Positions 16,675-25,401 of a stretch of 64,000 nt of DNA are shown here, one piece after another. Position numbers and translations under genes: made by a program. A model generated the notes under the pieces. That model was not told where the DNA came from. It worked only from the letters and a program-made list of their open reading frames with translations, and did not search any database. This DNA is from Pradoshia sp. D12 (GTDB taxonomy: Bacteria; Bacillota; Bacilli; Bacillales; Pradoshiaceae). The DNA lies in assembly GCF_008935075.1 (NCBI RefSeq), contig NZ_CP044545.1, positions 1,143,501-1,207,500 on the forward strand, in the 5' to 3' direction. Each line of letters opens with the position of its first letter. The first letter of the stretch is position 1.

Positions 16675-17715
16675 TTATATATTCTTAGGTTCAGTCACTT
16701 CAGCATCTGGAACATCAAGCATATTTAATAAGAAGATAAAAATAGGAATACCTAAAATCAAGCCCCATATTCCAAGGAAATGTTCACCGAACACCAATAC
16801 CAGGAATGTGAAAAACGTAGGTAAATGAGTTTTGGCCGACATGAATTTAGGATTTAGTACATAACTTTCCAAAGCATGTATGGCTGCTATTAGAATAACT
16901 ACATACAGTACATGCATTCCTCCACCTATACTATAGGCAATTGTACAAAGAGGAATTAAGGAAATAATAACGCCCGCAACAGGAATAAGTCCCAATAGGA
17001 AAATCATAAATGCGAGCCCTAATAGCTGTGGAAATCCTAAGAAATATAGAATAATAGTCGATAATATAGCATTAACAAATGCAATTAAAAATTGAACTTC
17101 AATAACTTTACCAAATGAATTTACAAAGATATTACCTAAATACTCTAATTCAGTGAATAAAACGCCCAGTTTGCTTTTCTTGAATGAACCGGTAAATCGT
17201 TTGATTTTTTCCTTTTCCAAAAGAAAGAATAAACTTAGCAGCAGAGCTAAAAATAACTGCAGGCTTAATTTACCGATATTCGCAGCATAACTGTACAGTG
17301 CCACTGCATTTTCCTCAATTTCAGAAGGTGATACAAATTTCTGCATTGCACTGATCACAACATCGATTGCTGTGTTATCAGGCGGGTGCTTGTAAAAATC
17401 TATAATTACTTTTACAAGGTCGGTTATTTGCATGGTAATGACAGGTATGTATTTATAAATAATCATAACCAAAGAGGAAATTATGATTGTGTAGAGCAGG
17501 ATAATTATTATTTGTGGCTTGACTCGTATTGGACTGATTTTGGATATGGACGATGAAATGATTCTCTCCAAACCGCCCATTAAGAAAATAAAAATAAAAG
17601 TGAATAGAACTAAATTCATCATACCTCTAAGGGCATAGAAAATCCCTATCAAAAATAAGATGGTAAGAAAACGGACGAACCCTCTGCTTTTTATAAATTG
17701 GTTGAGTGAAAACAT
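16675..17715 (-). CDS. AI-2E/PerM family membrane protein
   Basis: The 346-residue protein has the PerM/AI-2E family layout: two N-terminal helices, a long loop with amphipathic helices (PPDNTAIDVVISAMQKFVSPSEIEEN), then about five C-terminal helices with the conserved GLIPVAGVIISLIPL and the loop ESYVLNPKFMSAKTHLP. Start at 17715 with AAAGGAG about 13 bases upstream. Members include Na+/H+ antiporters and export-type proteins; the role here cannot be fixed. It is a single-gene unit. Confidence 0.86.
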   Translation of the reverse strand: MFSLNQFIKSRGFVRFLTILFLIGIFYALRGMMNLVLFTFIFIFLMGGLERIISSSISKISPIRVKPQIIIILLYTIIISSLVMIIYKYIPVITMQITDLVKVIIDFYKHPPDNTAIDVVISAMQKFVSPSEIEENAVALYSYAANIGKLSLQLFLALLLSLFFLLEKEKIKRFTGSFKKSKLGVLFTELEYLGNIFVNSFGKVIEVQFLIAFVNAILSTIILYFLGFPQLLGLAFMIFLLGLIPVAGVIISLIPLCTIAYSIGGGMHVLYVVILIAAIHALESYVLNPKFMSAKTHLPTFFTFLVLVFGEHFLGIWGLILGIPIFIFLLNMLDVPDAEVTEPKNI

Positions 17716-17939
17716 AAACCTGTTGTTTCTCCTTTCGGCAGCACCGCATGCTTGATATGTTAATTATATCTGTTAGTAGTACGGTTTATAAGAGGGTTTG
17801 GAAATAATTTTTTAAAAATTGGTGGAATATAGGAAATGTTCTATGAATATATGTATAAACTGTTCAGGCATACGTTTCAATATTGTACTTATTGGATAAA
17901 TAAGTAGATAAATAGAAATGTGCATGGGAGATGAAACGT

Positions 17940-18728
17940 ATGGCGTTATCTGAAAAATCAAAGGGTAAAGTTGCAATCGTAACTGGTGGAGGTTCTGGGA
18001 TTGGCGCAGCCACAGCTAAGAAGTTTGCGGACAATGGCATTCGTGTCTGTATTATGGACATAAATATTGATAATGCAGAGAAAATAAAGGAAGAAATCAC
18101 AAATGCAGGAGGAGAAGCCTGTGTTTATGAGGTTGATATCCGTGATGAAGCTCAAATTCGTGAAGGAATTTCACAGGTCATGAATAAGTGGGAAAGGCTT
18201 GATATTCTGTTCAGTAACGCTGGTATAAACGGGACCTTGTCTTCTATTGAAGAATTTGAAATTTCGGACTGGAATGAAGTGATTGAAACGAACCTTAGAA
18301 GCACATTCTTGTTTGTTAAATATTGCATTCCTCATATGAAAGAGCAAGGTGGCAGCATCATAATCACAAGCTCAATCAATGGAAATAGACGGTTCGCTGG
18401 CTTTGGTATGGCAGCCTATAGTACTTCGAAGGCCGGTCAAATTGGATTTATGAAAATGGCGGCCTTAGAGTTGGCCAGATATAAAATCCGAGTTAATGCC
18501 ATTTGTCCTGGTGCAATTGAAACAAATATAGATAGCAGCACAACTAAGTCTGAAAGTTTAAAGGAAATCGAAATACCTATCGAATATCCTGAAGGAATGC
18601 AGCCATTGGCAGATGGACCAGGATCAGCTGAACAGGTAGCAAATTTGGTTTACTTCCTTGCATCTGACGAGTCAAGTCATGTTTCCGGTACCGAAATATA
18701 TGTCGATGGAACTGAATCATTACTGTAA
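17940..18728 (+). CDS. Short-chain dehydrogenase/reductase
   Basis: The 262-residue protein is a classical SDR. It has the nucleotide motif TGGGSGIG, the NNAG-type segment FSNAGING, the catalytic Ser in ITSSING and the Y-x-x-x-K motif YSTSKAG, ending with SGTEIYVDGTESLL. The Asp of VCIMDINIDN after strand 2 suggests NAD(H). ATG 17940 is preferred because GGGAG lies nine bases upstream; ATG 17931 abuts it. The substrate is unknown and no neighbours point to one. Confidence 0.88.
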   Translation: MALSEKSKGKVAIVTGGGSGIGAATAKKFADNGIRVCIMDINIDNAEKIKEEITNAGGEACVYEVDIRDEAQIREGISQVMNKWERLDILFSNAGINGTLSSIEEFEISDWNEVIETNLRSTFLFVKYCIPHMKEQGGSIIITSSINGNRRFAGFGMAAYSTSKAGQIGFMKMAALELARYKIRVNAICPGAIETNIDSSTTKSESLKEIEIPIEYPEGMQPLADGPGSAEQVANLVYFLASDESSHVSGTEIYVDGTESLL

Positions 18729-18826
18729 GTGAGTTTTTTGTATCTTAGTTAACATCTAGTAAGTAAGATAGGGGCATTTGATAAAACATCCTGTAATTAT
18801 AGTATTAATCATTTAATAGATAGCAC

Positions 18827-19093
18827 TCAAAAGGTAGCCAAGGCAATGGCTATCTTTTTTGTATCTTCAGCAAGGATTTCTTTTAAACACCGTAATGGGA
18901 TCATATGTTTTGTATCTTCAAATGCCTCCAAAATTTTTGAAGCCAAGTTACTTAGTTCGTTGGAGGTTTTATAATCCTCTGATGATACTACTGCCTCATA
19001 AAATAATGACAACGATTCCGGCGGAATTAGTGTTATTCCATTATAAGCTAATCCTGTTTCAGGGCGATGGATTGAATGAAAGTAAGATTTCAT
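18827..19093 (-). CDS. Hypothetical 88-residue protein
   Basis: The product starts MKSYFHSIHRPETGLAYNGITLIPPESL and looks like a mixed alpha/beta soluble protein with no membrane or signal segment. I do not recognise it. The first ATG (19093) has no clear ribosome binding site, which lowers confidence. Its 3' end contains the stem of the terminator that serves the convergent SDR gene. A 78-residue frame on the opposite strand is less convincing. Confidence 0.5.
   Translation of the reverse strand: MKSYFHSIHRPETGLAYNGITLIPPESLSLFYEAVVSSEDYKTSNELSNLASKILEAFEDTKHMIPLRCLKEILAEDTKKIAIALATF
18832..18860 (+). terminator. Terminator after the SDR gene
   Basis: GGTAGCCA pairs with TGGCTATC, followed by TTTTTT on the plus strand. 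The stem lies inside the 3' end of the convergent small gene. Confidence 0.75.
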
Positions 19094-19201
19094 GATGGAC
19101 AATTTTTCTGTTAAACCAATGAGTAAATCTAAAGATAACCAGATTTATTTTCTGTTTTAATTAAGCTGGAGACTTGATTAATTCTTACAATAATTCACTA
19201 A

Positions 19202-19233
19202 TTGACATATTCTCTGTCTTTATTCCCATACTA
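19202..19233 (+). promoter_or_regulatory. Sigma-G-like promoter of the ligD-ku operon
   Basis: CATACTA (19227-19233) is the exact forespore sigma-factor -10 consensus. TGACAT (19203-19208) lies 18 bases upstream in the -35 position; the same bases also read as TTGACA. In B. subtilis ku and ligD are forespore genes, which agrees. Confidence 0.65.
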
Positions 19234-19283
19234 TTAATATGAAATGTCGAATACTGTTGCACTTTTAGAAGGAAGGAGAAAAT

Positions 19284-20225
19284 ATGGACCCAATAAAACC
19301 CTTTGAGCCGATTTCCGCTGAAGTTATACCAATAGGGGAGGAATGGATCTTCCAGGTTAAATGGGATGGTGTGCGGATGTTAGTTTACAAAATAGATGAT
19401 GAAGTAGAGCTGGTTAATCGTAATTTAAATAATAGAACAAAGCAATATCCGGAGTTTACGGATTTAGGCAGCTATTGTTCTGCATCCTCTGTAATTTTGG
19501 ATGGCGAAATTATCGCTATGCAAGATGGAAAGCCATCTTTTCATGAGGTAATGAAGCGGGACCGGATGAACCGATCAGAATTGATTCATCTTTCCATAAA
19601 GGAACGACCTGTCATCTATATGATTTTTGATATTCTTTACCTGGATGGAAAATGGGTTATTGATGACGAACTTGCAGAACGTCAAAGATTATTGTCATCT
19701 ATAATTACGCCAACAGAGAATGTACAGGTTGTAGAAAGCTTTTCGAATGGAGAGGCATTATACGAGGCCATCAAGGAGCAGGGATTAGAGGGTATCGTTG
19801 CAAAGGATTTGCGTAAACCCTATAGCTTGAATGGGAAAGACGGTCGGTGGCAGAAGGTGAAATTTTATAAAGACCTCATTGCTATAGTTGGGGGATATGT
19901 GACAAAGGGGAGTGAACTGCAATCCTTAGTACTGGGATTATATGACTCCTCGGGAGGACTCAAGTATATTGGTCGTGCAGGAAAAGGACGCTATAAGCTG
20001 GATGAGTGGAAGGTGATTAAAGAATTTATGGAAAAAGCCTTACAAACTGAAAATCCTTTCACCTCAAAAGTGGGAAATACAAAGCAGTATCACTGGATAC
20101 AACCCATTTATACAGTGAAGGTCTCTTATCTGGAATGGACAGAATCTATGACATTAAGGCAGCCTTTATTAGAATCATTTGTCGACCGTAATCCAAAGGA
20201 ATGTTTATTGGAGCTTGAGATATGA
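19284..20225 (+). CDS. ligD: ATP-dependent DNA ligase (ligase half of LigD)
   Basis: The 313-residue protein is a complete LigD-type ligase: adenylation domain, then OB domain. The adenylated lysine is K26 in KWDGVRML; further motifs are ILDGEIIA, IYMIFDILYLDG, EGIVAKDL and the C-terminal lysine pair in GRWQKVKFYKD. It seals double-strand breaks in non-homologous end joining. ATG 19284 follows GAAGGAAGGAG. In B. subtilis ligase and polymerase are one polypeptide; here the ligase ends and the next gene starts at an ATGA overlap. Confidence 0.92.
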   Translation: MDPIKPFEPISAEVIPIGEEWIFQVKWDGVRMLVYKIDDEVELVNRNLNNRTKQYPEFTDLGSYCSASSVILDGEIIAMQDGKPSFHEVMKRDRMNRSELIHLSIKERPVIYMIFDILYLDGKWVIDDELAERQRLLSSIITPTENVQVVESFSNGEALYEAIKEQGLEGIVAKDLRKPYSLNGKDGRWQKVKFYKDLIAIVGGYVTKGSELQSLVLGLYDSSGGLKYIGRAGKGRYKLDEWKVIKEFMEKALQTENPFTSKVGNTKQYHWIQPIYTVKVSYLEWTESMTLRQPLLESFVDRNPKECLLELEI

Positions 20226-21427
20226 GATATACAGGTCTATGTTTTTTAACTAAATATGATAGTGAAAATAAAGTCTGTACAGTGGCAGTTCTTCATGAAG
20301 AAAAAATCATTGAGGTTGCTGAAGTAAAAGAAGCATTTACTGATGAAGAGCGCGAGGCAATTTTAGGTATCTTACATCAAACTGGGAAAGGGCAGCAAAA
20401 ACAAATTTATAAGGTCCCTCCTGGTATTTGTGTACAAGTGGCATACAAGGCAGTAACAAATTATGAATTAAATTCACCGGTCTTTGTAAGCCTGGCAGTG
20501 ACTGAGAATTGGACAACCTGTACATGGACTAAATTAGTACTGTCCCAATATGAACAGGTAGCCATCACGAATCCAGGGAAAATCATCTGGACAGAGCAAT
20601 CAGTGACCAAAGAAATGTATTTGGATTACCTTCTTACTGTCGCTGACTTTATGCTGCCCTTTTTAAAGGACAGGCACTTAACAGTTAAAAGATATCCAGA
20701 AGGTGTCGATTTACAGGGATTCTATCAGAAATCTACACCTGACTATGCACCTGATTTTGTAAGAACGGATTTGAACCATGATATTAACTATACTGTATGT
20801 AATAATATCGAAACTCTTTTATGGCTCGGGAATCAGGCAGCCATTGAATTTCATATTCCCTTTAATGAAATTGAAAAACAAAATCCGGCAGAAATCGTGT
20901 TTGATCTTGATCCACCTGAACTGGGCGATTTACGCTTGGCTGTAAAAGCTGCATTGGAAATGAAACAAATACTCGATCAATTTCAGTTAACGGCTTTCGT
21001 GAAGTTATCAGGCAGAAAGGGGATTCAAATTCATCTTCCATTGAAGGGAGCTACGATCAGTTATGCAGAAACACGTATATTTACCGAATTCATTGCTCTC
21101 TATCTAATTAATCGTTTTCCGGACAATTTTACAATAGAACGAATGAAAAAAAATAGAGCAAATCGTCTCTATATAGACTATATTCAACATGACAAAGACA
21201 AGACGATTATCAGTCCGTATTCACCGAGGGAGACAGCGTGCCCCTGCATTGCAGCGCCATTGTTTTGGGATGAAGTAAAGAGCGGGTTGCAGACAGAGCA
21301 TTACTCAATGAAAACTGTTAAGGATAGGTTAGTAAAGGGAATGAATCCGTTTGAAAATTACTTTACAGTTGATCAATCGAACCAAATGAAAAAAATCATA
21401 GATTTTATTAAAAAAGAACATAAATAA
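20222..21427 (+). CDS. ligD: LigD-type DNA polymerase/primase with extra N-terminal domain
   Basis: The 401-residue protein carries the archaeo-eukaryotic primase-type polymerase domain of LigD from about residue 112: ITNPGKIIWTEQSVTKEMYLDYL, LTVKRYPEGVDLQGFYQK, the metal motif VFDLDPP, and LSGRKGIQIHLPL. Residues 1-105 resemble a degenerate ligase-type OB domain (TDEEREAILGILHQ; PPGICVQVAYKAVTNYELNSP). It fills gaps at broken DNA ends. The start overlaps the ligase stop (ATGA), so translation is coupled. Whether the split is ancestral or a fission is unknown. Confidence 0.9.
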   Translation: MRYTGLCFLTKYDSENKVCTVAVLHEEKIIEVAEVKEAFTDEEREAILGILHQTGKGQQKQIYKVPPGICVQVAYKAVTNYELNSPVFVSLAVTENWTTCTWTKLVLSQYEQVAITNPGKIIWTEQSVTKEMYLDYLLTVADFMLPFLKDRHLTVKRYPEGVDLQGFYQKSTPDYAPDFVRTDLNHDINYTVCNNIETLLWLGNQAAIEFHIPFNEIEKQNPAEIVFDLDPPELGDLRLAVKAALEMKQILDQFQLTAFVKLSGRKGIQIHLPLKGATISYAETRIFTEFIALYLINRFPDNFTIERMKKNRANRLYIDYIQHDKDKTIISPYSPRETACPCIAAPLFWDEVKSGLQTEHYSMKTVKDRLVKGMNPFENYFTVDQSNQMKKIIDFIKKEHK

Positions 21428-21446
21428 AGAACACATTAGCATTAAT

Positions 21447-21473
21447 AATCATTCTAAGACTAATGATTTTTTA
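21447..21473 (+). terminator. Weak hairpin between the ligD polymerase gene and ku
   Basis: AATCATT pairs with AATGATT (7 bp, AT-rich), followed by TTTTTAT. It may attenuate transcription into ku or be a remnant. No separate ku promoter is obvious. Confidence 0.4.
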
Positions 21474-21510
21474 TGAATTTGGAAATGATATCAAAAAGGA
21501 AGGTGTATTT

Positions 21511-22338
21511 ATGCATACAATTTGGAAGGGAACAATTAGTTTTGGTCTTGTCAGTATACCGATAAAGCTTCATGCGGCGACGGAGAATAAAGATATATCC
21601 CTGCGCACCTTACATAACAAATGCCATGCGCCTATCAAATATTCGAAAGTATGTTCAGTTTGCGGGGAAGAAGTGAGCCAAGAGGATATTGTCAAAGCCT
21701 ATGAGTATGTGAAGGGGAAATTTGTTGTCCTGGATGATGAAGAGCTGGAAAAATTGAAGAAAGAGCAAGAGGACAAGGCAGTTGAAATTATCGATTTTGT
21801 CAAAATAGAAGAAATCGATCCTATTTATTTTGATAAGAGTTACTATATGTCACCAAATGAGGGCGGCACAAAAGCTTATTCCCTGCTGAGGAAGGCGTTG
21901 GAGGAATCAGGAAAAGTTGGGCTGGCGAAAATTACGATCCGCGCAAAGGAGTCGCTCGCTGTGGTAAGAATCCTAGAAAATACTTTACTAATGGAGACCA
22001 TTCATTTTCCTGATGAGGTAAGAAAAGCTGCAGATGTACCCAATATCCCCGCTGTTGAAGAAATTGTACAGAAGGAATTGGATACAGCTATTTTATTAAT
22101 CGATCAGTTGACTACCACATTTGATCCATCTAAATATCATGATGAATACCGGACAGCTTTACTTGAATTGATTGAGCAGAAAAAACAATCCGATACGGTC
22201 ACACCTACAGCTGGAAAGAAAACAGCATCAAATGTTGTTGATCTTATGGCAGCACTCCAGGCATCTATTGACCAAACAAAACCAGCAACAAAGCCAGCCA
22301 GAAAAAGAGCCCCACGCAGGAAAAAAGAGACTTCCTGA
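21511..22338 (+). CDS. ku: Ku DNA-end-binding protein
   Basis: The 275-residue bacterial Ku begins HTIWKGTISFGLVSIPIKLH, has the CHAPIKYSKVCSVCGEEV segment, the GKFVVLDDEELEKL block and YDKSYY-type core (YFDKSYYMSPNEGG). The C-terminal tail is Lys/Arg-rich (KPARKRAPRRKKETS), as in Ku proteins that recruit LigD and bind DNA. ATG 21511 has AAGGAAGG upstream; an in-frame ATG at 21463 has none. The order ligase-polymerase-ku makes a complete two-component NHEJ system. Confidence 0.93.
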   Translation: MHTIWKGTISFGLVSIPIKLHAATENKDISLRTLHNKCHAPIKYSKVCSVCGEEVSQEDIVKAYEYVKGKFVVLDDEELEKLKKEQEDKAVEIIDFVKIEEIDPIYFDKSYYMSPNEGGTKAYSLLRKALEESGKVGLAKITIRAKESLAVVRILENTLLMETIHFPDEVRKAADVPNIPAVEEIVQKELDTAILLIDQLTTTFDPSKYHDEYRTALLELIEQKKQSDTVTPTAGKKTASNVVDLMAALQASIDQTKPATKPARKRAPRRKKETS

Positions 22339-22367
22339 TTTATTTTGAATAGATAAGCTTGTTTTAG

Positions 22368-22398
22368 AAGCCGTTTCTGTAAAGAAACAGGCTTTTTA
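22368..22398 (+). terminator. Terminator after ku
   Basis: AAGCCGTTTCT pairs with AGAAACAGGCTT around a GTAA loop with one bulge, followed by TTTA. Confidence 0.85.
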
Positions 22399-22621
22399 TT
22401 ATTATCCAATAATTCAGAAAATATAAACTTTTGTTTTCCTTTTGAAAGACCAGGTTTATTTCTATGGGTGAAAAGATTCATTTTTAATAGCGAATTGTAG
22501 TTTTATTAGCAAAAAGTATGTCGAAATTACTAGAAAAATGGACTTTATTAAATATATTACAAGATCGAAATTCCGCGAAATATAAATGTAATGTTTGAAT
22601 GGTAGATAAAAATTGTCAGAT

Positions 22622-22630
22622 TGATATAAT
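22622..22630 (+). promoter_or_regulatory. Extended -10 promoter for the M23 peptidase gene
   Basis: TGATATAAT is a TGn extended -10 box. It gives a leader of about 130 bases. No good -35 is visible. Confidence 0.45.
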
Positions 22631-22764
22631 AAGGCAGTACCAATCATTGGTTTGATTGGCAATTATATATATGAATTTTTAATAGTCGCTTATTTTAATA
22701 GTCACTTATATAGAGAGAAGCAAGATACAAACTAACATGTGAGACATTGAAAGGGGATCATTGC

Positions 22765-24144
22765 TTGAAGAAGTCATTTATTGCGTTTAACATTGCTTTA
22801 GCAGTTGGTGCAGGGTCATTATTATCAGGAGGATATGCTACGGCTGCATCCTTATCAGAATTAGAGAAAAAAGAGAATCAAATTAGAGGCGAAAAAGAGA
22901 AAGTAAATCAAGATATTAATCAAACAAACGAATCTATCGGTCATGTAGTAGATCAGCAAACTGATTTAACAGCACAACTTAAAAAGCTGGAATCAGAGAT
23001 TACTGAAACAAATTCAAAAATAGATAAAATAAATACAAAAATTGGCGACACAAAAAAGGATATTGAACAATTAAGAAAAGATATCGTAGTACTTGAAGAG
23101 AAGATTGAAGCAAGAACAGAATTATTAAAAGAACGTGCTAGATCCTACCAGGTTACAGGCGGTAAAATGAATTATCTGGAAGTTGTAGTAGGAGCAAGCA
23201 GTTTTGGCGACTTTGTTGAACGGGTGAATGCCGTATCTACAATAATGGAAGCTGATAATGATCTAATCGCTGAACAAGAAAAAGATAAAAAGGATTTAGA
23301 GAAGAAAAAGCAAGAAGTAGAAACTAAGCTTCAAAGCTTGGAATCTATGAAAAAAGAATTAACAAATTTGAAGGCAAAACAAGAGAATCAGAAGCAAGAA
23401 AAAAATAAACTTATGAAAAAGCTTAAACTTGAAGAGAAACACTTGGAAGAGCATAAATTAAGCATGGAAGAAGAATCTTCTATTTTAGCTGGCCAAGAAA
23501 CAGCTTTAAGCAAAGCAATTGCGCAGGAAAAAGAACGTCAGGCTGAGGTTGCAAGGCAAAAAGTGGCAGAGGCGGCTGCAGAGAAAAAACGTCAGGCTGA
23601 ACTTGCAGCACAAAGAGCAGAGGAAGCTAAAAAGAGACAATCCTCCTCCAGTGCATCTGTAGAAAGTTCATCTGTTAAAAAATCTAGTGCACCAAAAAAA
23701 GCCAGTGAACCAACATACAGTGCACCTGCTCCAAGCAGCTCATCTGGTATATTCATGAAACCATCCGCAGGGTATTATACTTCTGGATATGGCCCAAGAT
23801 GGGGAAAATCACATGGCGGAGTTGATATTGCAACATCTGGTACTGTTCCAATCGTGGCAGCTGCAAGCGGTGTTGTATCTAGAGCTTACAAATCTTCCAG
23901 TTATGGTAATGTAGTATTTATCACTCACTATATTAATGGACAACAATACACAACTGTGTATGCGCATATGAGAGACAATAGTATGAGAGTAAGTACTGGA
24001 CAAACTGTCAGCAAGGGTCAACAAATCGGTTTGATGGGGAATACTGGACGTTCAACGGGTCAGCATTTACACTTTGAGCTTCATAAAGGACCTTGGACAC
24101 AAAGTAAAGCCAATGCTATAAATCCTACGGATTATATAAATTGA
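22765..24144 (+). CDS. Secreted coiled-coil M23 peptidoglycan endopeptidase
   Basis: The 459-residue protein has a signal peptide ending near GYATAASLSE, a long coiled coil (about residues 30-280, Lys/Glu/Gln-rich), a Ser/Ala/Pro linker, and a C-terminal LytM/M23 domain. Zinc ligands are in SHGGVDIA and in QHLHFELH. The form recalls EnvC/CwlO-like hydrolases, whose coiled coil takes part in activation by FtsEX-type partners. TTG 22765 is chosen with AAGGGGATC eight bases upstream. It acts outside the membrane on cell wall cross-links. Confidence 0.9.
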   Translation: MKKSFIAFNIALAVGAGSLLSGGYATAASLSELEKKENQIRGEKEKVNQDINQTNESIGHVVDQQTDLTAQLKKLESEITETNSKIDKINTKIGDTKKDIEQLRKDIVVLEEKIEARTELLKERARSYQVTGGKMNYLEVVVGASSFGDFVERVNAVSTIMEADNDLIAEQEKDKKDLEKKKQEVETKLQSLESMKKELTNLKAKQENQKQEKNKLMKKLKLEEKHLEEHKLSMEEESSILAGQETALSKAIAQEKERQAEVARQKVAEAAAEKKRQAELAAQRAEEAKKRQSSSSASVESSSVKKSSAPKKASEPTYSAPAPSSSSGIFMKPSAGYYTSGYGPRWGKSHGGVDIATSGTVPIVAAASGVVSRAYKSSSYGNVVFITHYINGQQYTTVYAHMRDNSMRVSTGQTVSKGQQIGLMGNTGRSTGQHLHFELHKGPWTQSKANAINPTDYIN

Positions 24145-24321
24145 TTTTAAAGGAGGCCATTTTAGGTCTCTTTTTTTGTGCTCTTAAATAAAAAACGAAT
24201 ATCCATTTTGTGGTATTATAAAAATAATGATATTTTACTAAAGATTGAGGTAGGCTATTTCAACAAGACTATCAATGAAACTTGAATAATGAGTAATAAT
24301 CCCGAAAAAGGGGGAATGTAG

Positions 24322-24777
24322 TTGAAAAAACAATATCTGCTTTTGATTACAGTCTTATTTGTTTTACTTACTTCATTTTTACCAGCAAAAGCAATGGCAA
24401 CTAAATGGTTATATCCGTTTGTGGTTTGGGGCGGGTATGTCTATGAGGTAAGTGAAGAATCTGTGACCGAAATTGGGGATGAAATTGGACAAGTAACAAA
24501 GTATTCGGATATGGAACCGCAATCGGGTAATTTTTCTAATGCTTATCCGAAAGGTACTAAATACTTTACTATTAAAGAGGTTAGTACAGAGGAAGCGTTA
24601 GCCGTACAAGAATCCGATGGTCAATATGTGAAAGCAGATAGAAGAGAAGAATATGAATTTAAACAAGACTTAAATGAACCACAAGACATCCTTAAAGGGA
24701 TTATTTTTTCATTGGTGGGGATTTTAGCTGGTATTCTCATTTATAAAATTCTAAAGAATCATCTGGATAAAAGGTAA
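24322..24777 (+). CDS. Hypothetical secreted/membrane protein
   Basis: The 151-residue product has an N-terminal signal (LLLITVLFVLLTSFLPAKAMA), a soluble middle part that starts KWLYPFVVWGGYVYEVSEE, and a C-terminal membrane helix (ILKGIIFSLVGILAGILIYKIL) with a basic tail. It should be anchored with the middle part outside. TTG 24322 follows AAAAAGGGGG. I do not recognise a named family. A strong terminator follows. Confidence 0.75.
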   Translation: MKKQYLLLITVLFVLLTSFLPAKAMATKWLYPFVVWGGYVYEVSEESVTEIGDEIGQVTKYSDMEPQSGNFSNAYPKGTKYFTIKEVSTEEALAVQESDGQYVKADRREEYEFKQDLNEPQDILKGIIFSLVGILAGILIYKILKNHLDKR

Positions 24778-24795
24778 ATACTTCTTTCAACCACT

Positions 24796-24822
24796 GAGAT
24801 AGCAAAAAGCTATCTCTTTTTT
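24796..24822 (+). terminator. Terminator
   Basis: GAGATAGC and GCTATCTC form a perfect stem around AAAAA, followed by TTTTTT. Confidence 0.9.
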
Positions 24823-24970
24823 ATATGCTATTAGCAACATCCTTACTTAAATAACTCTTTTTTGTAGTGTTTAGTTGACTGGAATTGCTGTATGTAAATC
24901 CTTTTTCAATAAACGGTCTCCCATATTCAAACCTCATTTTAACTTGTATAAAAATAAGCCTAAATATTGA

Positions 24971-24999
24971 TTTACCAAAGGCTCTGAATGAAGTATACT
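24971..24999 (+). promoter_or_regulatory. Promoter of the acetate permease operon
   Basis: TTTACC and TATACT are 17 bases apart, 67 bases before the first start codon. Confidence 0.5.
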
Positions 25000-25027
25000 A
25001 ATAGTGTTTAGAATATTTAGAATATTT

Positions 25028-25041
25028 TGTAAGCGTTTCAA
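25028..25041 (+). promoter_or_regulatory. cre-like site
   Basis: TGTAAGCGTTTCAA is close to the CcpA cre consensus, one base short of the usual symmetric form. It lies downstream of the -10 box and just before the ribosome binding site, where CcpA could act as a roadblock. Confidence 0.45.
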
Positions 25042-25065
25042 TTAAATATTAGAAAGGGGATTAAG

Positions 25066-25401
25066 ATGGAAGAAAAAATGTTATCCAAGGAGGAACAAAA
25101 GGGGAAAAGGGATTATTCGGCTATTGTAAAAAGTCCAGAGTTTCAACAACTTTTAAATGAAAAGAAAAAATTTATAATACCCTTAACCTTGTTTTTCCTA
25201 ATCTTTTATTTTGCACTTCCCATAATGACATCCTATTCATCGGTGCTGAATAATTCTTTCTATGGACATATCACTTGGGCGTGGGTATTTGCATTTGCAC
25301 AGTTTATTATGACGTGGACGTTATGTATGATCTATTCTAAAAGAGCAACCAGATTTGACCGCTTAAGTGATAAGGTGTTGAAAATAGGGGGTAAACAGTA
25401 G
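25066..25401 (+). CDS. DUF485 membrane protein
   Basis: The 111-residue protein has two membrane helices (FIIPLTLFFLIFYFALPIM and WAWVFAFAQFIMTWTLCMIY) and the DUF485 start YSAIVKSPEFQQLLNEKKKF. Genes of this family precede acetate/monocarboxylate symporters of the SSS family (YwcB-YwcA in B. subtilis, YjcH-ActP in E. coli). The stop abuts the next start. A helper role for the symporter is inferred from linkage. Confidence 0.88.
   Translation: MEEKMLSKEEQKGKRDYSAIVKSPEFQQLLNEKKKFIIPLTLFFLIFYFALPIMTSYSSVLNNSFYGHITWAWVFAFAQFIMTWTLCMIYSKRATRFDRLSDKVLKIGGKQ

Larger units (their letters stand above)
22339..22764. other. Intergenic region between ku and the M23 peptidase gene
   Basis: It holds the ku terminator, an extended -10 promoter and a short inverted repeat (CCAATCA/TTGATTGG, 22640-22660) in the 5' leader of the peptidase gene. 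No gene is visible. Confidence 0.6.

Noticed and set aside
18859-19095. 78-codon plus-strand frame opposite the small gene at 18827-19093
   Set aside because: No ribosome binding site and less protein-like composition than the minus-strand frame.
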